This document shows, piece after piece, positions 47,901 to 55,060 of a stretch of 64,000 nucleotides of DNA (within the stretch, counting starts at the first letter, position 1; each line of letters starts with the position of its first letter). The DNA is from Puia sp. (GTDB lineage: Bacteria; Bacteroidota; Bacteroidia; Chitinophagales; Chitinophagaceae). The position numbers and the translations under genes are program-made. The DNA lies in contig JARLGZ010000034.1 of the NCBI GenBank assembly GCA_031292515.1, forward strand, positions 1-64,000. The letters run 5' to 3'. The notes beneath the pieces were generated by a model. It worked only from the letters and a program-made list of their open reading frames with translations. It was not told the origin of the DNA and did not search any database.

Positions 47901-50900
47901 CGTCCCCATCTTCAGGGGAGAATTCCCAACCGGGATGCGCACGGGCGGAAAGGTCAACGACCAACGGCTGCTGCCGGGATGGTATGCGATCGAAGTAACG
48001 ACGACGGATAAATATGGCGCCGAAATAAGGGACATCAAATACGTGGAATTATATGAGGGTAAGACGGGTCAACCTCTCTACCCTCAATATAACTGGGGCG
48101 TGGAGGATAATACGATGGCGGAGCCGGGTAGCAATGCCAGTGTCGATATCGGGTCCTCAGCCGGGAATGTATTCGTCATCCGCAAGAGGGTTGACAAGAT
48201 AGCCGGCAAACCGATGCACCCTTCGATAGGGGGAGGGGCCGACGATGAGGATGCGGCGGGAGCGTTCAATTTCCTTCCCCTGAACAAGGAGCGGAAGACA
48301 ACGACCCTGCCGGTTACCGGGAATGACCGGGGTGGTTTCGGAGTCCTGGATGTCTTTGTAAAAGACAATCGCGTCTATACGAATGTCCATACTATCCTGG
48401 TGCCCTGGTCCAATAAAGAGTTAAAGATCAATTATACCAGCTTCCGGGATAAGACCCGGCCCGGCGGCGAAGAGCGTTGGTCGGTCAATATCAGCGGATA
48501 TAAGGGCGACCGCGTAACAGCCGAAGTCCTGGCCTCCATGTATGATGCTTCGCTGGATCAGTTCAAAATGCAATATTGGAATAAACCGGATCTGTATCCC
48601 CGATACTACCCGGAGAGTGGCTGGATGAGCAATGATAATTTCTCGATGGTCAATTCCTGGCAGAAATACTTTGCCGGTCCCGACAATGTGACCTATGTCA
48701 AACAATATGATCAGATCATGACAGAACCCGTTCCGGTGATGATGAATCATCTGCTTTCCGGACGTGTGAGCCGGCCGGGCGCTCCTGAAGCAATGAATGC
48801 GGTCATGTATAAAACTTCCGTACCTGCACCGTCGATGGCCCTTGCCGGCAGAGCAGCAGGGGTTACCATCAGAGGCGCCGCCAGCATGGATGCGGGCAAC
48901 CAACCGCTGTATATCATAGATGGCGTCGTCCAAACTGCGGTCGAAGCAAAAAGTCTCGACCCCGGGGAGATCGAAGCTGTCCGGGTACTGAAAGATGCAG
49001 CAGCGAGCAGTCTCTATGGAGCCGCTGGAGCTAACGGCGTAGTGATGATTACCACCAAAAAGGGGGGACAAGCGACTAAACAGGAAGTGCAGGTGAGAAA
49101 GAATTTTAATGAGACGGCATTCTTCTTCCCCGATCTCCAAACGGATGCGGCCGGAGATGTCAGCTTCTCCTTTACCATGCCGGAGGCACTGACGAACTGG
49201 CGACTCCTGACCCTGGCGCATACACGCGACCTGGCCTTTGGCTTTAGCGAAAAGACCACCGTCACCCAAAAACAACTCATGGTCCAGCCGAACGCTCCGC
49301 GGTTTCTCCGGGAAGGCGACCGGATCGAACTCAGCGCCAGGATCGTCAACCTCAGCGATTCCGAACTGACGGGACAAGTGGAACTGCAACTCACCGACGC
49401 TACCACCAACCAGTCCGTGGACGGATGGTTGAGTAACCGGCAGGCGAACCAATACTTTACCGTAGCCGCCGGACAAAGCACCGCCGTCCGTTTCCCCATG
49501 GAAATACCCTACCAGTTTAACAGGCCCGTCACTTATCGAATTGTCGCTCACGCGAAGTCTTCCTGCGAAGGAGAGTTTGGCGATGGCGAGGAAGACATGC
49601 TGCCCGTCGTCAGCAACCGCGTACTGGTCACTGAGAGCCTGCCCCTTACTATCCGTGGAAACGGCACCCGCGACTTCCGTTTTGAAGGACTCCTGCGGAG
49701 CGGATCCAGCGAGACCCTCAACCACCATGCCCTGACCGTCGAATTTAGCAGCAACCCCGCCTGGTACGCCGTGCAAGCCCTTCCCTATCTGACCGAATAC
49801 CCCTACGAATGTGCCGAACAGACCTTCGAACGATACTTTGCGAACGCACTGGCCGCCTCAATTGTGAAAAACGCACCCCGCATCCGGGAGATCTTCCCGA
49901 CCTGGAAGACGGTGGATACCAGCGCCCTGCTCAGCAATCTCGAAAAGAACCCCGAACTGAAATCGGTACTCCTCGAAGAGACACCCTGGGTGCTCGAAGC
50001 AAAAACCGAATCGCAGCAAAAGAAGAACATAGCCCTCCTCTTCGACATGACAAGAATGACGCGCGAGCTCGGCGCCGCCCTCAACAAACTGCAGGATATG
50101 CAGGCTCCGAACGGAGGCTTTGTCTGGTTCAAGGGCGGACCCGATGACCGCTACATCACCCAAACCATCCTCTCGGGGATCGGCCACCTGAAGAAACTGA
50201 AAGCCCTGCCATCCGAAGATGCCCAAAAAATAGACAGGATCGTCAAAGCAGGGCTCGACTATCTCGACAAAAAGATGATAGCCGACTATGAATCAGCCAA
50301 AAAACTGGCAGGAGGGGCAATATCGGCAGCCCACCCCTCCGCAAACCGCCCCGGCACAACTCACCCCGGTGGCCAGGCGGCAGCATCTCCCGGAAAATCT
50401 CCCACAGCTCGTCGGGGAATCCGCCCGATAGAGCCTGACCTCGGCAGCCTCCGGATACAATACCTCTACCTGCGAAGCCTGTTTAGCGACTACGACCTGC
50501 CCGGGACCGTATTCCCTGCCATGAATTTTTATCGCAACCTGGCCCGGCAACACTGGCTCGAACAAAATCGCTATATGCAGGGCATGATCGCCCTGGCCCT
50601 CTTCCGCACCGGCGACATCCAAACGGCAAAGGACATCCTGAAATCCCTCAAACAGAACGCACTGACCAACGAAGAGACCGGTATGTACTGGAAGAATATG
50701 GCAGGCGGCTATTACTGGTACCAGGCCCCCATCGAAACGCAGTCCCTGCTCATCGAAGCCTTCCGCGAGATCACCCGCGACACCGCCATCGACCAGGGCT
50801 TGAAGACCTGGCTGCTGAGACAGAAACAAACCCAAAACTGGTCCACGACAAAGGCCACCGCGGATGCCTGCTATGCGCTGCTCCTCGGCGGCAGCGATTG

Positions 50901-51786
50901 GCTGGCCGCTAACCCAAAAGTCACCATCCGGCTGGGGAACGAGACGATCGTTTCCGACCCCGGCTCCCCCTCCCCGCCTACATCCCTGGAATCAGAAAAT
51001 ACGTCAAATTCGTCCGTCAACCCATCAAACCCGGCAGCACCCATACCCACCCCCGAAGCAGGCACAGGCTATTTCAAGAGGGTTATCCCCGGCAACACCG
51101 TGAAACCGGAGATGGGCAATATCTCGGTGACCCTCTCTTCCTCAACACCCCGATCGGCCAATATCGCCTGGGGCGCTGTCTATTGGCAATATTTTGAAAA
51201 TGCCGACAAAGTCTCAGCCTCCGGATCCTCAACACCCGAAACAGGAACATCCGGAACAGGAACACCCGAAACAGGAACATCCGGAAGATCAACGCGCGGA
51301 ACGGGAACATCCGGTGAAACTCCCGGAGAACCTAAACCGGAGGAAACCGCCTCCACGCCGCTGAAACTGACAAAGAAACTGTTCATCACCCGAAACACAG
51401 ACCGCGGGCCGGCGCTCGAACCCCTGGAGGAAAATGCCGAAATGCATATAGGCGATAAAATAACGGTGCGCGTCGAATTACATGCCGACCGGGAGATGGA
51501 GTATGTCCACATGAAAGATATGCGGGCATCCTGCATGGAACCCGTAAATGTGCTGAGCGCATACAAATGGCAGGACGGGCTGGGCTATTATGAGACGACG
51601 AAAGATGCAAGCACGAATTTCTTTTTTGACAGGATACCCCGGGGCGTCTATGTCTTCGAATATCCTATGTTCGTATCCCAGGCAGGGAATTTCAGCAACG
51701 GCATCACGACCATCCAATGCATGTACGCACCGGAATTTGGCGCACACAGCGAAGGGATCCGCGTGAGTGTAGCATCCGAACCATAA
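44932..51786 (+). CDS. Giant alpha-2-macroglobulin with TonB plug-like insert
   Basis: A 2284-residue exported macroglobulin (signal VITALAASALCATAQQ). An unassigned helical N-terminal region is followed by an MG2-like segment (DRAIYRPGQTLYFKGI), then further MG domains. At residues about 1306-1378 lies a SusC-like plug motif (NQPLYIIDGVV, EAVRVLKDAAASSLYG, ANGVVMITTKKGG). The A2M domain follows directly (NFNETAFFFPDLQTD), so the insert occupies the bait-region position. The thioester region is YECAEQ (Cys1627, Gln1630), apparently intact. Several low-complexity inserts are present at about residues 160-187, 1795-1830, 2008-2045 and 2097-2140, two with exact or near-exact tandem DNA repeats (24 bp x2, 30 bp x3). 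Unlike the first macroglobulin it has no lipobox, so it may be free in the periplasm or surface-linked. Confidence 0.92.
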   Translation: MIFKKIDSQSRTKTSALTKSTARLTVITALAASALCATAQQKPASHQPTDDYASAWKPIDSLINKKGLPQSALTEIDKLCNRAKKEHNDPQLIKTLLYRMNLQESREEDATVKNAAALEKEIDSAREPARSILLSILAETYWNYFQANRYKLYNRSATGDNTTVDNTSRINIDNTSRINIGDANDRNKKTDMQTWDRDQFHKRIGELYLASLKNERILEQTDLSAFDAILIKGNSRRLRPTLYDLLGNRALEYFKTDETDINKPAYVFELDDPLAFSDATSFAGYPFANADTLSFKLQALKLYQRLIRFHLPDARPDALLDVNIDRLRFVCANAVMEDKDSLYMAALTRITDRYGNEKQALTAWSIKAEQYADRAAAYASSKDPADQYGYVKAKAICDQVLANSAEKDSSEGRNNCQELLKRILQKELSMNMEKVNLPGQPMRNLVSWRNIPQIYFRLLRVDHTLQESLGTNSYSDEYWQKLLQLPVLKLLSQALPETGDYQQHRTEIRIDALPVGDYALVVSSSKDFSLAGPILAVQYFSVSGIAYVNTDRDYFVVNRESGQPLAGASVQIWNRTYEYKTNKFILSKAGTYTADEHGHFLMKKKALSDGSIQQWLEISTTGDHLFPDGQSTAYYLRYRGNEEEDPSDKPAYERKYRRTFFFTDRAIYRPGQTLYFKGIVVTRDKDSRQSKVLSSFQTRVRLLNANGQPVDSLDMVTNEFGSYHGKFTLPGNGLNGEFSIADDSADGRQSFSVEEYKRPKFYLDYDKLKGSYRVGDTIKVIGNAKAYAGNLIDGAKVKYRVVRQARFPYTWLYRRWGRPAVSEQEIAHGETTTAPDGKFIVSFAAIPDRKVSKDLDPVFGYNISADVTDINGETRSAQTTVSAGYKAIQLAINLPEGGQHMPADSLKQLIVRTTNLSGEPEPAAIHMTIYSLQCPDRMIRKRYWEMPDQFVIDKKDYLEAFPHDEYKDETQVGTWQHTGKVAERLDSSGVVPIFRGEFPTGMRTGGKVNDQRLLPGWYAIEVTTTDKYGAEIRDIKYVELYEGKTGQPLYPQYNWGVEDNTMAEPGSNASVDIGSSAGNVFVIRKRVDKIAGKPMHPSIGGGADDEDAAGAFNFLPLNKERKTTTLPVTGNDRGGFGVLDVFVKDNRVYTNVHTILVPWSNKELKINYTSFRDKTRPGGEERWSVNISGYKGDRVTAEVLASMYDASLDQFKMQYWNKPDLYPRYYPESGWMSNDNFSMVNSWQKYFAGPDNVTYVKQYDQIMTEPVPVMMNHLLSGRVSRPGAPEAMNAVMYKTSVPAPSMALAGRAAGVTIRGAASMDAGNQPLYIIDGVVQTAVEAKSLDPGEIEAVRVLKDAAASSLYGAAGANGVVMITTKKGGQATKQEVQVRKNFNETAFFFPDLQTDAAGDVSFSFTMPEALTNWRLLTLAHTRDLAFGFSEKTTVTQKQLMVQPNAPRFLREGDRIELSARIVNLSDSELTGQVELQLTDATTNQSVDGWLSNRQANQYFTVAAGQSTAVRFPMEIPYQFNRPVTYRIVAHAKSSCEGEFGDGEEDMLPVVSNRVLVTESLPLTIRGNGTRDFRFEGLLRSGSSETLNHHALTVEFSSNPAWYAVQALPYLTEYPYECAEQTFERYFANALAASIVKNAPRIREIFPTWKTVDTSALLSNLEKNPELKSVLLEETPWVLEAKTESQQKKNIALLFDMTRMTRELGAALNKLQDMQAPNGGFVWFKGGPDDRYITQTILSGIGHLKKLKALPSEDAQKIDRIVKAGLDYLDKKMIADYESAKKLAGGAISAAHPSANRPGTTHPGGQAAASPGKSPTARRGIRPIEPDLGSLRIQYLYLRSLFSDYDLPGTVFPAMNFYRNLARQHWLEQNRYMQGMIALALFRTGDIQTAKDILKSLKQNALTNEETGMYWKNMAGGYYWYQAPIETQSLLIEAFREITRDTAIDQGLKTWLLRQKQTQNWSTTKATADACYALLLGGSDWLAANPKVTIRLGNETIVSDPGSPSPPTSLESENTSNSSVNPSNPAAPIPTPEAGTGYFKRVIPGNTVKPEMGNISVTLSSSTPRSANIAWGAVYWQYFENADKVSASGSSTPETGTSGTGTPETGTSGRSTRGTGTSGETPGEPKPEETASTPLKLTKKLFITRNTDRGPALEPLEENAEMHIGDKITVRVELHADREMEYVHMKDMRASCMEPVNVLSAYKWQDGLGYYETTKDASTNFFFDRIPRGVYVFEYPMFVSQAGNFSNGITTIQCMYAPEFGAHSEGIRVSVASEP
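45424..45471 (+). repeat. Exact 24-bp duplication in the macroglobulin gene
   Basis: GACAACACCAGCAGGATCAATATC is found twice without a single change, coding two copies of D-N-T-S-R-I-N-I. The lack of any substitution marks a recent in-frame duplication. Confidence 0.9.
48850..49065 (+). other. TonB-receptor plug-like module inside the macroglobulin
   Basis: The encoded segment VTIRGAASMDAGNQPLYIID, then EIEAVRVLKDAAASSLYG and ANGVVMITTKKG, follows the plug consensus of SusC-type receptors (PLYVIDG...IEVLKDAsAtaiYGsrgANGVilITTKkG) in order and spacing. No TonB box or barrel follows; the protein returns directly to the A2M domain. The call rests on motif order seen by eye. Confidence 0.82.
51231..51320 (+). 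repeat. Three 30-bp in-frame repeats near the macroglobulin C-terminus
   Basis: Units 51231-51260, 51261-51290 and 51291-51320 share AACACCCGAAACAGGAACAT followed by CCGG, with changes mostly in the third. They encode S-T-P-E-T-G-T-S-G-type decapeptides that form a flexible linker. Confidence 0.85.
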
Positions 51787-51791
51787 TCCGG

Positions 51792-51819
51792 ACGGTTTAC
51801 AAGTAAACCGTTTTTTTTT
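51792..51819. terminator. Terminator with the same stem as at 18.76 kb
   Basis: ACGGTTTAC-AA-GTAAACCGT followed by nine T lies 6 bp after the macroglobulin stop. Its stem differs from the palindrome at 18757-18786 only in the middle (AA for TA). It should stop rightward transcription before the oxidoreductase gene. Confidence 0.85.
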
Positions 51820-51859
51820 GAAAAAAAGATACCCCACCCATTATAAATAAAAACTCTTA

Positions 51860-53059
51860 ATGAAAACAAACACCCTCATCATCGGACAAGGTATCAGCGG
51901 AACCTTTCTCAGCCATTGGCTCGGAAAGGAGGGGATCGCCCATCTCGTAATCGATGAGGAACGCCCCGGCACACCCTCAAAATCGGCCGCCGGCATCATC
52001 AACCCGGTAACAGGCAGAAGGATCGTCAAAACCTGGATGATCGACAAACTCCTGCCCTTCGCGCTTGAGGCCTACCGGCAGTTGAATACGGAACTATCGA
52101 TCTCCTGTCTCACGATCACCGAGACCATAGAATTCTTCCCGACCGCCCAAATGAGAAATGCCTTCGTAGAGCGGATACACCCGGCCGGCGGCAAAGACAC
52201 CACAAAAAGCGAAAATCCAACGGCAACCGAAAATCCAACGGCAAGCGAAAACCCGTCAGCAATCGGCGACGGCTCCGAATACCTGAAACTGGCGACCCGT
52301 GAATCCGGCCTCCCCGACGATCCTGCCGACCCACGCGGACCCGCCCGCGAAGACGCCTGGAGCGACTATTTCCGCTACGATCTCGGATACGGCACCATCA
52401 GCCCCTGCGCCATCGTCGATCTCCATAGCCTCCTGGCGGCCTACAGAAAAAAGCTGCGGGACAGTGGCCGCCTGCTCGAAGAGCTATTCGATCCCTCAGC
52501 CTTACAGATACCGGCCGACCATACCCCCATCCGGTATAAAGACATCGAGGCAGACCGGATTGTCTTCTGCGATGGCGCCGCCAGCTTCGAAAATCCTTAC
52601 TTCAGGAACCTGCCCTTTGCCCCGAATAAAGGAGAAGCCCTGATCCTGGAGATCGACGGGCTCCCGCCGGAAAACCCGATCTTCAAAAAAGGGATGGTGC
52701 TGGCCCCCTGGCGCGAAGGCCTCTTCTGGGTAGGCTCTTCCTATGAATGGTCGTTTACGAACAAACAGCCGACAGACGTTTTCCGGAGGAGGACGGAAGC
52801 CGCGCTGCAGGAATGGCTGAAGCTTCCTTTCCGGGTAATGGATCATATCGCCTCCGTACGACCGGCGACCCTTGAACGCAGACCCTTTGTGGGCTTCCAC
52901 CCGCAACAACCGCGGATCGGGATCTTTAACGGGATGGGAACCAAAGGATGCTCCCTGGCGCCCTATTTCGCGGAGCAACTCGCCGCATATATCGGCAACG
53001 GCCAGCCTATACCGCCGGACGTGGATGTCAGAAGGTTTGAAAAGGTGCTGATCAGATGA
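51860..53059 (+). CDS. FAD-dependent oxidoreductase (DAO family)
   Basis: A 399-residue flavoprotein. The dinucleotide-binding motif is IIGQGISGTFLSHWL at the N-terminus, with the DAO pattern SKSAAGIINPVTGRRIVKTW and the late IGIFNGMGTKGCSLAPYFA flavin-site loop. It would oxidise an amino acid or amine; the substrate is not known. Residues about 117-136 are a low-complexity insert made by three 18-bp repeats (52211-52264). It has no signal peptide. It stands between the macroglobulin terminator and the convergent peptidase genes. Confidence 0.88.
   Translation: MKTNTLIIGQGISGTFLSHWLGKEGIAHLVIDEERPGTPSKSAAGIINPVTGRRIVKTWMIDKLLPFALEAYRQLNTELSISCLTITETIEFFPTAQMRNAFVERIHPAGGKDTTKSENPTATENPTASENPSAIGDGSEYLKLATRESGLPDDPADPRGPAREDAWSDYFRYDLGYGTISPCAIVDLHSLLAAYRKKLRDSGRLLEELFDPSALQIPADHTPIRYKDIEADRIVFCDGAASFENPYFRNLPFAPNKGEALILEIDGLPPENPIFKKGMVLAPWREGLFWVGSSYEWSFTNKQPTDVFRRRTEAALQEWLKLPFRVMDHIASVRPATLERRPFVGFHPQQPRIGIFNGMGTKGCSLAPYFAEQLAAYIGNGQPIPPDVDVRRFEKVLIR
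52211..52264 (+). repeat. Three 18-bp in-frame repeats in the oxidoreductase gene
   Basis: GAAAATCCAACGGCAACC, GAAAATCCAACGGCAAGC and GAAAACCCGTCAGCAATC lie head to tail, coding E-N-P-T/S-A-x three times. The first two differ by one base, so the copy event is recent. Confidence 0.9.
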
Positions 53060-53062
53060 TCT

Positions 53063-53902
53063 CTATGCCCCCATTTCCTCAGGCATCCGCAACGCCGAAC
53101 GCCAGATCAGCGTCGTATTGCCCTTGGCAAAATTCAGGGGATCCTGGTTTAACACACGGCTCATGGCCTCATAAAGCGTAGGCAACTCATGCTGGAACTG
53201 GACGGGATTCTCAAAATAGACCTCGACAGCGACCGCCCAGAACTCATGATAATTAGTAGCCGCATAGTCACCCAGCAGGTTGCGGGCGCCTTCCTGCATA
53301 GACGTGAAGATGGGACGCGCCACCTTGGAGAAATTCGTGAACTCCTTTTTGAAATGCTTGTCCTCTTCGGTCTGCATGATAAAATTCACATAAGCCAACG
53401 CATGCGCCATCTCATGCAAACCGACATTGCAATTCGGCGCCTGGCCGGAGACGCCCTTTATGAAATTGTCCCAGGAGAGATAGATGCCGCTTTGGTCCAC
53501 ATGCCCCATAAACGGACGGGAGTAGAACCCATAATGATAGTCATCCCGGAGAATAAAGATATCGTCGAAATAGTTCAACTTGAATTTTTCCAGACCGAAG
53601 GTGAGCTGCACGGCGACCGCACTGACCAGGATCGGCATCTCCGCCGTCTCTTTTACCTCGATAAAATGGAAGTTTTTGGACTGCTGGAACTGGAAGGTAC
53701 GGAACAGGAATTTCCGCTGCTCTTCAAGCGTCAGCCGGTTGTAATATCTCATGTAACGGGAAACGACGGAATGATAAAAGGTTTCCCTGGCGATGAATTG
53801 CTTAAACTGGTGCCGGGTGTAGATCTTTTGCAGCAAGGCAGTCAGTGGACCATGGAGTACGAGGATCCCCATAACCAATGCAGAAATGATAACAATTTCC
53901 AT
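53063..53902 (-). CDS. MtfA-like zinc peptidase (copy 1)
   Basis: A 279-residue M90-type peptidase with an N-terminal membrane helix. The zinc site is His163-Glu164-x-x-His167 (GLHEMAHAL), with a further Glu in EFWAVAVEVYFENP. MtfA in Escherichia coli cleaves peptides and affects the glucose phosphotransferase regulator Mlc; Bacteroidota lack that circuit, so the role here is probably different. It is a divergent duplicate of the next gene, sharing SAVAVQLTFGLE. It is convergent with the oxidoreductase gene, 3 bp between stops. Confidence 0.88.
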   Translation of the reverse strand: MEIVIISALVMGILVLHGPLTALLQKIYTRHQFKQFIARETFYHSVVSRYMRYYNRLTLEEQRKFLFRTFQFQQSKNFHFIEVKETAEMPILVSAVAVQLTFGLEKFKLNYFDDIFILRDDYHYGFYSRPFMGHVDQSGIYLSWDNFIKGVSGQAPNCNVGLHEMAHALAYVNFIMQTEEDKHFKKEFTNFSKVARPIFTSMQEGARNLLGDYAATNYHEFWAVAVEVYFENPVQFQHELPTLYEAMSRVLNQDPLNFAKGNTTLIWRSALRMPEEMGA

Positions 53903-54129
53903 AAGGGTGAAATTTTCTTGTGATTCAACAGTTCGATCAGTAAAATGGGGTCTTACATTGGTCTTGGATAGAACTGCTACGGTTTTCTGAGTAGAAGGAA
54001 AAACCTATAGGTGGGTTTAATCACGAGGAATGAATTGTACGGATGGAGAACAAGATAGAAAGAATTTCCAGAAAGTAAAAGCCCCGGGAGAAAGATTTCT
54101 TAACTCATATATAAGTATATTAAAATCAA
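53903..54129. other. Gap between the two peptidase genes
   Basis: A 227-bp AT-rich region holding the promoter of the first peptidase gene copy. I see no gene or strong hairpin. It means the two paralogues are not tightly coupled in translation although they read in the same direction. Confidence 0.4.
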
Positions 54130-55005
54130 CTATATAGAACACCCTTCCAGGGGTATCAGAAGCTTGTCCGGGGTCAACGGATCCTGGTTTAACAGCCGGC
54201 AGAGCGCCCCGTAAACCTCCGGGAGCTGTACTTGAAAAATGCCGGGTCGCTCAAAGAAATTCTCAATCGACACCGCCCAGAACTCCTCGTAATTGGTGGC
54301 GGCATAAGGATCCAGCAGATTCACCCCTCCTGCCTGCATCCCCTCGAACACAGGCCGGGCAATCGCGGAGAAATCCCGGAATTTATGATAGAACTCGTCG
54401 TCCCGGCCATCTCCGTCCCTGAAATTTACATAAGTCAACGCATGCGCCATCTCATGCAGCCCCAGATTCTGTCCGTCCGTATAGTCGCTCAATTCCCGCA
54501 GGAAGTTGCTCCAGGACAGGTAGATGCCATCCTCGCTGACATGGCCTTCAAACGGGACATTGTATAGCCCAAACCGGTAGTTGTCCTTCAGGACATAGAT
54601 AATGTCAAAGTAATCGAGCAGATAATTTTCCAGCCCGAAGGTCAGTTGCACAGCCACCGCACTGATGAGCAGCGGCATCCGCGTCTCGGGCTCGAGAGCT
54701 ATATATCGAAATTCCTTGCTGTCCATAAACGCCAGCACCCTTTTTAGAAAGCGTTCCCTGCCCACGGAGCCCAGACTGCCATAGTAAGGATTGCTGTCCA
54801 GCAGGATCCCGTCGAAAACTGCCTGCTTTTCCCCAAACAAGCGCTCCAGCCGTTGACGCCTGAGAATACCCCTTATCGTCTTGACCCAAAATGGGGACAG
54901 CAATACGGCGAAAATCAGGATCAGCACGAACGGGTCCTTGTTATTAATATACAGAATCGACAGTTGGTTCCGGAGCATCTCCGAAAATACATATTTTGGC
55001 GCCAT
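54130..55005 (-). CDS. MtfA-like zinc peptidase (copy 2)
   Basis: A 291-residue paralogue of the preceding gene with an N-terminal membrane helix (FVLILIFAVLLSPFW). The zinc site is His184-Glu185-x-x-His188 in GLHEMAHALTYVNF, the third region EFWAVSIENFFERPG. A second ATG nine codons in is also possible. It diverges from aspS with only 55 bp between start codons, so the promoters overlap. Confidence 0.88.
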   Translation of the reverse strand: MAPKYVFSEMLRNQLSILYINNKDPFVLILIFAVLLSPFWVKTIRGILRRQRLERLFGEKQAVFDGILLDSNPYYGSLGSVGRERFLKRVLAFMDSKEFRYIALEPETRMPLLISAVAVQLTFGLENYLLDYFDIIYVLKDNYRFGLYNVPFEGHVSEDGIYLSWSNFLRELSDYTDGQNLGLHEMAHALTYVNFRDGDGRDDEFYHKFRDFSAIARPVFEGMQAGGVNLLDPYAATNYEEFWAVSIENFFERPGIFQVQLPEVYGALCRLLNQDPLTPDKLLIPLEGCSI

Positions 55006-55022
55006 CCGATACCCCTTTTAGT

Positions 55023-55030
55023 TACCTTTG
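55023..55030 (+). promoter_or_regulatory. Candidate promoter -7 element (TAnnTTTG) for aspS
   Basis: TACCTTTG matches the -7 consensus 31 bp before the aspS ATG; AAAGGA at 55055-55060 is a good ribosome site directly before the ATG. TTTG at 54995-54998 is a possible -33 box but the 24-bp gap is longer than usual. Confidence 0.5.
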
Positions 55031-55060
55031 CCCCTCTTAATAAATGAAAATCTGAAAGGA

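Noticed and set aside
48421-49776. Long open frame (451 codons) antisense to the macroglobulin gene
   Set aside because: It covers the plug and thioester-side region on the other strand, has no signal or family motif, and mirrors the codon bias of the real gene.
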